From assembly GCA_012511485.1 (NCBI GenBank), contig JAAZFZ010000075.1, forward strand, positions 1-5,203: a DNA stretch of 5,203 bases, given 5' to 3'. Under the pieces are notes generated by a model. That model was not told the DNA's origin, ran no database searches, and was given only the letters and a program-made list of their open reading frames with translations. Positions within the stretch are counted from its first letter, which is position 1, and each line of letters opens with the position of its first letter. Both the position numbers and the translations under genes were made by a program. This stretch comes from Clostridiales bacterium. GTDB taxonomy: Bacteria; Bacillota; Clostridia; Oscillospirales; Acutalibacteraceae. Below, piece after piece: positions 1-5,203 of the stretch.

Positions 1-1286
1 GTCAACTCCTCAATCCTATGAGCACACCAGCCTGCAACCCGCGCAACCGTAAACAAGGGCGTAAACAAATCCTCCGGGATTCGCAGAGCCTTATAAATCA
101 GACCGGAATAAAGGTCAACATTAGCACAAATCTTTTTCTTTTCGCCCTTCACCTTTGCAAAAATCTGCGGGGTGAGCATTTCAACAAGCTCAATGAGCTT
201 GAATTCATCTCCAAGCCCTGCCCTGACCGCAAAGTCCCTGGCATTTTCTTTAAGAATGACCGCTCTTGGGTCGGAAATAGTATAAATGGCATGACCCATT
301 CCGTAGATGAGCCCTGAACCGTCACCGGCCTTTTTGTTGATTATTCTCTCGAGGTAATCGGCAACCTGACCCTCATCTGTAATATCGCTGATTTCCTCCT
401 CCATTATGCGGAACATCTGCGTAACTTTAAGGTTTGCACCGCCGTGACGCGGGCCCTTGAGCGCACCTATGCCTGCGGCTATTGCGGAATAAGTATCCGT
501 CCCGCTGGAGGAGAGAACCCTTGTTGCAAAGCTTGAGTTGTTGCCTCCGCCGTGTTCTGCATGGAGAATCAGGCAAAGGTCGAGCAGTTTTGCCTCCTCG
601 TCGGAAAAAGTTCTGTCAGACCGAATGGAGTAAAGAACGGATTCAGCCGTGCAGTGCTCCTTTTTAATCGGGTGTATATACATACTCTTGTGATAATAAT
701 GGCGGCGCTTGACCTGATATGCATATGCCATAATGGTGGGGATCTGTGCAACAAGCTGAATTGACTGCCTGAGCACATTTTCAACAGAAATATCATCGGG
801 GTTTTCATCATATGAATATAATGCCATGACTGAGCGGGCAAGCTTATTCATAACATCGGGTGACGGAGCCTTCATTATCATATCTTCAATGAAGTCCTCG
901 GGCAGCTCACGGCACTCAGCGAGAACATTTCTGAAATTATCAAGCTGTGTTTTGGTGGGCATCGAGCCAAACAGCAACAGCCATGCAACCTCTTCAAAGC
1001 CAAAACGGTTTTCTTTCCTGCAGCCGTCGACAATTTCATTGATATCAATGCCGCGGTATACTAACCTGCCTTCATTAGGAACACGCTCACCGTCACTTAC
1101 ATAATAGCCCGAAACGCTGCATATGCGGGTAAGACCAGCCATGACTCCCGTTCCGTCTGCATTACGAAGCCCTCTTTTAACGCTGAACCTATCAAAATCG
1201 TTTATATTTATTTTGTTATGTTTATTTAATTCCTTACATAGTTTTGAAAGAGAATCATTGGAAATGGGCGAGATATAATTTCCCAT
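1..1286 (-). CDS. gltA: Citrate synthase (citrate/2-methylcitrate synthase family), C-terminus cut by window edge
   Basis: This cytosolic enzyme condenses oxaloacetate and acetyl-CoA to citrate, the entry step towards 2-oxoglutarate and glutamate. The frame is open for 428 codons and runs off the left edge; family length suggests only about 20-30 residues are missing. The three catalytic-site motifs of the Si-type family are visible: HAEH at residues 242-245, GPRHGGAN around His281, and NVDLYSG with Asp391. GMGHAIYTISDPRA (His332, Asp339) and GWCAHRIEEL near the break are also family signatures. The start is fixed by an in-frame TAG directly before the ATG. The ribosome binding site is weak (GTGGTG, 5 nt upstream). 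The roughly 45-residue N-terminal segment before the core (ending near RFSVKRGLRNADGTG) is, from family knowledge, usual in Clostridia homologues. A methylcitrate synthase activity cannot be excluded from sequence alone, but no prp genes are visible. The gene is divergent from spoIID. Confidence 0.95.
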   Translation of the reverse strand, partial: MGNYISPISNDSLSKLCKELNKHNKININDFDRFSVKRGLRNADGTGVMAGLTRICSVSGYYVSDGERVPNEGRLVYRGIDINEIVDGCRKENRFGFEEVAWLLLFGSMPTKTQLDNFRNVLAECRELPEDFIEDMIMKAPSPDVMNKLARSVMALYSYDENPDDISVENVLRQSIQLVAQIPTIMAYAYQVKRRHYYHKSMYIHPIKKEHCTAESVLYSIRSDRTFSDEEAKLLDLCLILHAEHGGGNNSSFATRVLSSSGTDTYSAIAAGIGALKGPRHGGANLKVTQMFRIMEEEISDITDEGQVADYLERIINKKAGDGSGLIYGMGHAIYTISDPRAVILKENARDFAVRAGLGDEFKLIELVEMLTPQIFAKVKGEKKKICANVDLYSGLIYKALRIPEDLFTPLFTVARVAGWCAHRIEEL

Positions 1287-1324
1287 CTAAGCACCACTTT
1301 TCGAATAAAATTGATTTAGTCTTT

Positions 1325-1354
1325 ATTTTACAGCAAAACTCATAAAAAAGTCAA
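1325..1354 (-). promoter_or_regulatory. Sigma-A-like promoter for citrate synthase
   Basis: Reading the minus strand, TTGACT (1349-1354) is followed after 18 nt by TAAAAT (1325-1330). This is five of six consensus matches in each box with acceptable spacing. It would start transcription near base 1318, leaving a leader of about 30 nt before the ATG at 1286. The leader is too short for a riboswitch. The assignment rests on consensus matching only. Confidence 0.6.
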
Positions 1355-1390
1355 GATAATTATTTCAATATTAAAACAAAGGAGGATATT

Positions 1391-2416
1391 ATGAAAAACA
1401 TCGGATTGATAGTGCTACTCCTTGTTATCACTATGGTTCTGACTCCTATAGCGGCTTTGTCGAGCACGGAGCCGAGTGCCGAGGAAAAAATCACCGTTGC
1501 CGAAGATGTGACAAAAAAACCAAACAAAACGAACTCCGAAACAACTCAGAAGGAGTCCGACAATGCGGGGAAATCGATAAAGGTTCTCCGCACTGTTTCG
1601 GGTACCGTCGAAACGCTCTCAGAACTCGAATATGTTGTGGGTGCCGTTGCGGCTGAAATGCCCGCATCCTACCATGAGCAGGCCCTCATGGCCCAGGCGG
1701 TTGCCTGCTACACCTATGCCCAGCGAATGAAGCTCCAGCAGTCCGAAAGCCCCGACAGTACACTTAAAGGGGCCGCAATTTCAGACGAAAGCACCTCACA
1801 TCAGGGATATCTCTCTGCAGCCGAAAGAAAAACAAAATGGGGCGACAAATATGACGAATATGAAAAAAAGATAGAGAATGCCGCTTCTCAGGTTCTGGGT
1901 CAGGTCATGACCTATGAAAAGGTACCGATAATAGCGGCTTTTCATGCAATCTGCCCGGGCAGAACGGAGGAGGCAACAGTCTTTTGGGGACAAAGTATAC
2001 CCTACCTTGTCAGTGTTAAAAGTGACGGCGACAAGCTCTCACCAGATTACACGGATACTCTTGCGCTGACATGCGAGCAGTTCAAGCAGGCTCTCACGAA
2101 AATAGAAGGCGTTACGCTAGGTGACGATTTGACAAAATGGGTTTCGGAAATCAAAACATCACCCGTTGGGACAGTCACATCTATAAAAATTGGCTCAAAG
2201 GTTCTCACTGGCAAGCAAGTGCGAACAGCACTCGAGCTCAAGAGCAATGTATTCACCATTTCACTCACGAATAAGAGTTTCACAATCAAAACGACGGGCT
2301 ACGGTCATGCGGTGGGCATGAGCCAATACGGAGCCGATTTCATGGCAAGGCAGGGAAGCAAATATGACGAAATTCTAAAGCATTACTATTCGGGCATAAC
2401 ACTGATGAAAAGCTAG
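1391..2416 (+). CDS. spoIID: Stage II sporulation protein D (SpoIID), peptidoglycan lytic transglycosylase
   Basis: SpoIID is a membrane-anchored mother-cell enzyme that cleaves glycan strands and works with SpoIIP and SpoIIM to drive engulfment of the forespore. The protein is 341 aa, close to the B. subtilis length. Residues 5-23 form one hydrophobic N-terminal anchor or signal segment. Residues 25-65 are a polar Glu/Lys/Thr-rich linker. The SpoIID/LytB domain follows: VVGAVAAEMPASYHEQALMA (82-101), where Glu89 matches the catalytic glutamate, then the FHAICPGRTEEATVFWG region (184-200), and the C-terminal signature GYGHAVGMSQYGA (303-315). The start is well supported by AAAGGAGG 5 nt upstream. 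The gene appears monocistronic, with no spoIIM or spoIIP beside it. By family it should be under sigma-E, but I could not identify a convincing sigma-E promoter in the 104-bp spacer. The Cys/His residues that bind zinc in the C. difficile homologue seem largely replaced at 130-142. Confidence 0.93.
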   Translation: MKNIGLIVLLLVITMVLTPIAALSSTEPSAEEKITVAEDVTKKPNKTNSETTQKESDNAGKSIKVLRTVSGTVETLSELEYVVGAVAAEMPASYHEQALMAQAVACYTYAQRMKLQQSESPDSTLKGAAISDESTSHQGYLSAAERKTKWGDKYDEYEKKIENAASQVLGQVMTYEKVPIIAAFHAICPGRTEEATVFWGQSIPYLVSVKSDGDKLSPDYTDTLALTCEQFKQALTKIEGVTLGDDLTKWVSEIKTSPVGTVTSIKIGSKVLTGKQVRTALELKSNVFTISLTNKSFTIKTTGYGHAVGMSQYGADFMARQGSKYDEILKHYYSGITLMKS

Positions 2417-2434
2417 AAACATAATAATCAAAAC

Positions 2435-2464
2435 AGGGGCTGTCCATTTAAAATGACAGCCCCT
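2435..2464. terminator. Bidirectional intrinsic terminator between spoIID and lysC
   Basis: AGGGGCTGTC (2435-2444) pairs perfectly with GACAGCCCCT (2455-2464), giving a 10-bp GC-rich stem with a 10-nt AT-rich loop. On the minus strand the stem is followed by a T-rich run (GTTTTGATTATTATG), which suits termination of the hom-lysC transcript. On the plus strand the downstream T run is weaker (TAAAGCAATTTTCCTT). The hairpin lies in the 62-bp gap between the convergent spoIID and lysC stop codons, so it probably serves both. Confidence 0.8.
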
Positions 2465-2478
2465 TAAAGCAATTTTCC

Positions 2479-2952
2479 TTATTCCTCGGGTATAAACGCC
2501 CTGTGAACGGCATTGACGGCTCTTTCGGCGTCACTTGCACTGATAAGAACGGATATCTTAATTTCACTCGTTGATATCATCTGAATATTAACATCAACGC
2601 TGAACAGCGCTTCAAACATCTTTGAAGCGGTGCCCGGGTGAGTTTCCATGCCTGCTCCAACAACGGAAATCTTCGCCACATCACGGTCGCAAACAATCTT
2701 TTTTCCGTCAAGCAGGTTAAAGTTCTCGAGCAGCTCAACCGCCTTGGGGCCGTTATCACGGCTAACTGTAAATGAAATATCCTTCGTATTGTCACGCCCG
2801 ACGGATTGCAGGATGATATCGACATTGATTCTTTTTGCCGCAAGCTTGCTAAAAATTTTAAATGCAATACCGGGCACATCGGGGACTCCGATTATCGAAA
2901 TTCGGGCAACATTCGTGTCCTTTGTAACTCCTCTGACAAGCATTTTTTCCAT
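2479..2952 (-). CDS. lysC: Aspartokinase beta subunit from an internal in-frame start (ACT domains only)
   Basis: Inside lysC, the ATG at 2952 (Met246 of the 402-aa protein) is preceded by a strong Shine-Dalgarno sequence, AAGGAGGT, with ideal 7-nt spacing. Translation from here gives a 157-aa protein identical to the C-terminal part of the alpha chain, holding both ACT domains and no kinase domain. B. subtilis aspartokinase II is known to be made of alpha and beta subunits from one gene through an in-phase internal start at the equivalent place. The ribosome binding site for this product is visibly stronger than that of the full-length protein. Function as a regulatory subunit is inferred from that precedent; its production in this organism is not shown. 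Confidence 0.7.
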   Translation of the reverse strand: MEKMLVRGVTKDTNVARISIIGVPDVPGIAFKIFSKLAAKRINVDIILQSVGRDNTKDISFTVSRDNGPKAVELLENFNLLDGKKIVCDRDVAKISVVGAGMETHPGTASKMFEALFSVDVNIQMISTSEIKISVLISASDAERAVNAVHRAFIPEE

Positions 2953-3687
2953 CTTCGCTACCTCCTTAACAATCGTGCCGGACACAGGATTCAGGCTTGA
3001 GAGCACTTCAAGCTCCACATTGTATTTTTTAGCCATTTCAACTGAACGGTTGTTGAGAACCTGTGCGCCCAGAGTTGCAAGCTCAAGCATTTCATCATAG
3101 GTTATCTCGCTGAGTTTTTTCACTCCCTTGACCTTATGCGGGTCGGCGGTATAGACTCCCTCAACATCGGTGAATATCTGGCAGCGGTCTGCCCGCAGTG
3201 CTGCAGCTATTGCAACTGCACTGGTATCCGAGCCGCCCCTGCCCAGAGTTGTGATATCGTCATATTTACATAAGCCCTGAAATCCCGCAACGATAACAAT
3301 ATTCTTTTTGCCCAGCTCAAGCAAAAGCCTGTCTGTCCTAATCGACTTTATTCTGGCACTGCCGTATTTTGAATTTGTTTCAAACCCCGCCTGCCAACCT
3401 AATAGTGAAATTGCCGGATAGCCCAAGGAATCAATCGCCATTGAAAGAAGAGCTATCGAAATCTGCTCACCGGCGGAAAGGAGCATATCCATTTCTCGCT
3501 TTGTGGCTTTCGGATTAATCTCCAGTGCCTTTGTAATCAAATCATCCGTAGTGTTGCCCTGAGCGGAAACAACAACAACAACATCATTGCCTTCTTTATA
3601 AGTATCGGTAACTATTCGTGCAACATTCATCACATGTGCAGCGTCAGCAACGGAGCTGCCTCCGAATTTTTGAACAATCAGTCCCAT
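2479..3687 (-). CDS. lysC: Aspartokinase (aspartate kinase), alpha subunit
   Basis: This cytosolic kinase converts L-aspartate and ATP to 4-phospho-L-aspartate, the committed step to lysine, threonine, methionine and diaminopimelate. With the ATG at 3687 the protein is 402 aa, typical of monofunctional aspartokinases. The kinase domain carries KFGGSS (7-12), FQG, GRGGSDTSA (149-157, nucleotide loop) and TDVEGVYTADPH (173-184). Two C-terminal ACT domains follow at about 252-330 and 338-395, the usual site of feedback inhibition by lysine and/or threonine. The frame could extend upstream to a GTG at 3720, but that start lies inside a palindrome, lacks a ribosome binding site and adds residues unlike the family. 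The chosen ATG has GGGGG 6 nt upstream and opens with MGLIVQKFGGSS, the normal family N-terminus. The gene lies 59 nt downstream of hom in the same direction, and is probably co-transcribed with possible extra initiation in the gap. Effector specificity cannot be read from sequence. Confidence 0.96.
   Translation of the reverse strand: MGLIVQKFGGSSVADAAHVMNVARIVTDTYKEGNDVVVVVSAQGNTTDDLITKALEINPKATKREMDMLLSAGEQISIALLSMAIDSLGYPAISLLGWQAGFETNSKYGSARIKSIRTDRLLLELGKKNIVIVAGFQGLCKYDDITTLGRGGSDTSAVAIAAALRADRCQIFTDVEGVYTADPHKVKGVKKLSEITYDEMLELATLGAQVLNNRSVEMAKKYNVELEVLSSLNPVSGTIVKEVAKMEKMLVRGVTKDTNVARISIIGVPDVPGIAFKIFSKLAAKRINVDIILQSVGRDNTKDISFTVSRDNGPKAVELLENFNLLDGKKIVCDRDVAKISVVGAGMETHPGTASKMFEALFSVDVNIQMISTSEIKISVLISASDAERAVNAVHRAFIPEE
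2960..2967 (-). promoter_or_regulatory. Internal Shine-Dalgarno site for the aspartokinase beta subunit
   Basis: On the minus strand, AAGGAGGT lies 7 nt before the in-frame ATG at 2952, within the lysC coding sequence. It is the best ribosome binding site in the hom-lysC unit: hom has AAGGAG and full-length lysC has GGGGG. This decides the start of the nested ACT-only product. Confidence 0.75.
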
Positions 3688-3705
3688 ACTAAACCCCCAA
3701 TACTC

Positions 3706-3721
3706 AGTGACATATGTCACT
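3706..3721. repeat. Perfect 16-bp palindrome between hom and lysC, candidate operator or leader hairpin
   Basis: AGTGACATATGTCACT equals its own reverse complement over all 16 bases and sits 18 bp upstream of the lysC start. As DNA it is a symmetric site that could bind a dimeric regulator. As RNA it could fold into a 6-bp stem with an ATAT loop just upstream of the GGGGG ribosome binding site. It follows the TATAAT box at 3735-3740 by 13 bp, an operator-like position downstream of the predicted start site. No second copy was seen in the hom upstream region. The cognate regulator is unknown. Confidence 0.55.
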
Positions 3722-3734
3722 TTATCAGCTATAT

Positions 3735-3740
3735 ATTATA
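3735..3740 (-). promoter_or_regulatory. Possible -10 box of a lysC-proximal promoter
   Basis: The minus strand reads TATAAT, a perfect -10 hexamer, 7 nt past the end of hom. At 16-18 nt upstream, within the last hom codons, there is no recognisable -35 (GAATAT at best), and there is no TG extension. It may be a weak or activator-dependent promoter that lets lysC be expressed apart from hom, or a chance match in AT-rich sequence. Confidence 0.3.
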
Positions 3741-3746
3741 CTTAAA

Positions 3747-4985
3747 TTAATAATCGGATATTCTTATTACAGAAAGAGGTTCTATTGCGTGAAGGGTTTC
3801 AAGCCTTGTCAAAAGCTCCCTCTCTGTCGCCACGGGTGTTACGAACGCAAGCTCCTGTGCGGACTCCTTTTCCCTGTTGAGCAGTTTAATTTCACCGAAA
3901 ACCTTTTGAGCCGCATCAATTGCCAAGGCACGGTTCTCCACCTTCGCTCTGATATAGAGTGCCGTTTTATCATCAAGGTAATCTGAAACATAGCCTGCCT
4001 CGCTGTCGTCCCAACCGAAAAGCTTTTTCGTTTCGACATGCTTTGCACAGTCGATAACATCTGCGACAACTGCGCTGGCAGTCGGCATTTTGCCCGCTCC
4101 CCTGCCATAGAAAACAACATCGCCTATTGCGTCTCCCCTGACAAGTATGGCATTGAAAACATCATCCACTCCTGCGAGCTGGCTGTGCTTCTGGACTATG
4201 CAGGGGCTGACCATTGCAGAAATCTTATCGTCAGAAAGCTTCACAGCACGGCCGATAAGCTTGATTACTCCGCCCCAGCTTTCAGCATATTCGACATCCT
4301 CAAGATTAATTTTTGAGATGCCCTGAGTAAAAACACTCTCGGGATAAACATGCTTGCCAAAGCACAGTGAAGCAAGGATGCAGATTTTTCTGCAGGCATC
4401 AAGCCCTTCAATATCGGCAGTGGGGTCTTTTTCGGCATATCCGTTATCCTGAGCAAGCTTCAAAGCGTCCTGAAAGCTCATGCTGTTTTCAATCATCATT
4501 GTGAGGATAAAATTTGTAGTGCCGTTTAGTATACCCACTATTTCATTAATTTCATTTGCCGCAAGGCATTGGCTTATCGGCCTGATAATCGGGATGCCGC
4601 CGCCCACGCTTGCCTCAAAAAGAAAGTTGACATTCTTTTCGGTTGCAGTTTTGAGCAGCTCATAGCCCTTTGAAGCGACAAGCTCCTTGTTTGAGGTTAC
4701 AACGCTTTTACCTGCTTTAAGGCATGCCAGCACATAATCATACGCAGGGTGAAGGCCGCCCATAGTTTCAACCACTATGCCGACATCAGGGTCGTTAAGA
4801 ATCAGATTAAAATCCTTAATTATCAATTTTTCGTTTGCATCACCCGGAAAATCGCGTAAATCAAGAATATATTTGAGTTCGAGCTGAGATTGTGTGCTCT
4901 TTTTGACAATGCTTTCATGATTCTTGTCAAATAACTCGGCAACACCGGAGCCAACAACGCCATACCCCATTATTGCTACATACAT
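3747..4985 (-). CDS. hom: Homoserine dehydrogenase
   Basis: This cytosolic NAD(P)H-dependent enzyme reduces L-aspartate 4-semialdehyde to L-homoserine, the branch point to threonine and methionine. The protein is 412 aa, normal for the single-function Firmicutes type. The N-terminal Rossmann fold shows GYGVVGSG (7-14). SNKELVA (99-104) carries the conserved Lys100. The catalytic domain has EASVGGGIPIIRP (124-136), GILNGTTNFIL (151-161) and PTADIEGLDACRK (188-200), with Asp196 and Lys200 matching the Asp/Lys pair of the yeast enzyme. Residues from about 342 on resemble a divergent ACT domain (LYIRAKVENRALAIDAA), but the usual D-x-P-G ligand loop is not evident. The ATG at 4985 has AAGGAG with 8-nt spacing, and MYVAIMGYGVVGSG is a normal family start. 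The gene heads the hom-lysC unit and is divergent from a probable TetR gene. Confidence 0.96.
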   Translation of the reverse strand: MYVAIMGYGVVGSGVAELFDKNHESIVKKSTQSQLELKYILDLRDFPGDANEKLIIKDFNLILNDPDVGIVVETMGGLHPAYDYVLACLKAGKSVVTSNKELVASKGYELLKTATEKNVNFLFEASVGGGIPIIRPISQCLAANEINEIVGILNGTTNFILTMMIENSMSFQDALKLAQDNGYAEKDPTADIEGLDACRKICILASLCFGKHVYPESVFTQGISKINLEDVEYAESWGGVIKLIGRAVKLSDDKISAMVSPCIVQKHSQLAGVDDVFNAILVRGDAIGDVVFYGRGAGKMPTASAVVADVIDCAKHVETKKLFGWDDSEAGYVSDYLDDKTALYIRAKVENRALAIDAAQKVFGEIKLLNREKESAQELAFVTPVATERELLTRLETLHAIEPLSVIRISDY

Positions 4986-5025
4986 ATTTACCGCTCCTTG
5001 ATTATGTACTTAATAATACCGCATT

Positions 5026-5054
5026 ATTTTAACACAAATAATTAGTTTAATAAA
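5026..5054 (-). promoter_or_regulatory. Tentative promoter for hom
   Basis: On the minus strand, TTTATT (5049-5054) is followed after 17 nt by TAAAAT (5026-5031), about 40 nt upstream of the hom ATG. The -10 box is good but the -35 matches only three of six bases. The surrounding AT-rich sequence offers rivals such as TATTAT at 5013-5018. The -35 overlaps the edge of the 5052-5071 palindrome. The leader is too short for a T-box or riboswitch. Confidence 0.25.
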
Positions 5055-5071
5055 GTGTTAATTAAAACTTT
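5052..5071. repeat. Near-perfect 20-bp palindrome in the hom/TetR divergent spacer, candidate operator
   Basis: AAAGTGTTAATTAAAACTTT is an inverted repeat about TTAATTAA, with nine of ten base pairs matching (mismatch at 5057/5066). It lies between hom and the plus-strand regulator gene, upstream of the predicted plus-strand promoter and touching the tentative hom -35. TetR-family proteins commonly bind such palindromes in their own divergent promoter regions, so it is a reasonable operator candidate. The region is very AT-rich, which raises the chance of an accidental match. Confidence 0.4.
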
Positions 5072-5092
5072 TTGTAAAAAACTAAAATATGA

Positions 5093-5121
5093 TTGTGTTT
5101 TCTGGAATAATGGAGTAAAAT
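5093..5121 (+). promoter_or_regulatory. Tentative promoter for the TetR-like gene
   Basis: TTGTGT (5093-5098) is followed after exactly 17 nt by TAAAAT (5116-5121), about 32 nt before the ATG at 5154. The -10 matches five of six consensus bases and the -35 only the first three. The placement suits the downstream gene, but the AT-rich context lowers confidence. Confidence 0.4.
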
Positions 5122-5153
5122 AATAATAATATTTTGTTGTAGAGGTAAAAACA

Positions 5154-5203
5154 ATGACAAAGGTTGAACGAAGAAAAGAGACGCTTATAAATGCAGCCTT
5201 CTA
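5154..5203 (+). CDS. Probable TetR/AcrR-family transcriptional regulator, N-terminus only
   Basis: The first 16 codons (MTKVERRKETLINAAF) are visible before the right edge. The pattern of a basic stretch, then R-K-x-x-L-I-x-A-A-F, matches the first helix of the TetR DNA-binding domain, which normally starts within the first 10-20 residues. AGAGGT lies 7 nt upstream of the ATG as a moderate ribosome binding site. The gene is divergent from hom across 168 bp, so it may act on itself, on hom, or on genes further right; the visible part does not tell which. With so few residues the family assignment is provisional, and the recognition helix and ligand domain lie outside the window. Confidence 0.6.
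   Translation, partial: MTKVERRKETLINAAF

Noticed and set aside
18..317. Plus-strand 99-aa open frame at the left edge.
   Set aside because: It lies opposite the C-terminal catalytic part of citrate synthase (GMGH and NVDLYSG motifs), which is clearly the real gene.
1311..1380. Sigma-E promoter for spoIID, for example CATAAAAA at 1341-1348 as a -10.
   Set aside because: Only the first CATA matches well, and no -35 element at the proper spacing was convincing in this AT-rich spacer. Sigma-E control is expected from the family but not shown by the sequence.
2648..3100. A 150-aa plus-strand open frame opposite lysC, and similar long opposite-strand frames over hom, spoIID and the citrate synthase.
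   Set aside because: They are antisense shadows of well-supported genes, have no ribosome binding sites of note and encode composition-biased, unrecognisable proteins.
3688..3720. An 11-codon upstream extension of aspartokinase from a GTG at 3720.
   Set aside because: The start lies within the palindrome, has no ribosome binding site and adds residues (MTYVTEYWGFS) unlike the family N-terminus. The ATG at 3687 fits better.
3688..3746. Lysine riboswitch or T-box leader for lysC.
   Set aside because: The 59-bp gap is far too short for either, and no conserved elements are present. The hom leader is likewise too short.
5116..5134. TAAAATAATAATAATATTTT as a further inverted repeat or microsatellite.
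   Set aside because: It is simple AT-rich sequence with short AAAAT/ATTTT ends, easily explained by base composition.

Overview
The window looks like chromosomal DNA from a low-to-mid GC, endospore-forming member of the Firmicutes, most likely of class Clostridia (Oscillospiraceae/Lachnospiraceae-like gut lineages). The evidence is a SpoIID engulfment enzyme, strong AGGAGG-type ribosome binding sites, a Bacillus-type aspartokinase with an internal translation start, and a Firmicutes-style citrate synthase. No mobile element, CRISPR array, rRNA or tRNA was seen, and there is no gene-free stretch over 300 bases.

Layout, left to right. (1) Bases 1-1286, minus strand: citrate synthase, lacking only its extreme C-terminus, which runs off the left edge. 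(2) A 104-bp divergent spacer with a good sigma-A-like promoter for the citrate synthase. (3) 1391-2416, plus strand: spoIID, which stands alone. (4) A 62-bp convergent spacer holding a GC-rich hairpin that probably terminates transcription from both sides. (5) 2479-3687, minus strand: aspartokinase (lysC type, 402 aa), with a textbook internal ribosome binding site that should also yield a 157-aa regulatory beta subunit. (6) A 59-bp gap with a TATAAT box and a perfect 16-bp palindrome. (7) 3747-4985, minus strand: homoserine dehydrogenase (hom). (8) A 168-bp AT-rich divergent spacer with a near-perfect 20-bp palindrome. (9) 5154 to the right edge, plus strand: the first 16 codons of a probable TetR-family regulator.

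Functionally, hom and lysC form a co-directional pair of the aspartate pathway. Aspartokinase phosphorylates aspartate, and homoserine dehydrogenase reduces aspartate semialdehyde to homoserine for threonine and methionine synthesis. Citrate synthase draws on the same oxaloacetate pool but is separated from them by spoIID and is not in their operon. The enzyme genes are ordinary core genes, and I did not find an undescribed multi-gene system. The items worth a second look are regulatory: the nested lysC beta subunit, the palindrome before lysC, and the palindromic divergent hom/TetR spacer. An apparently eroded ACT ligand loop in Hom is a further oddity.
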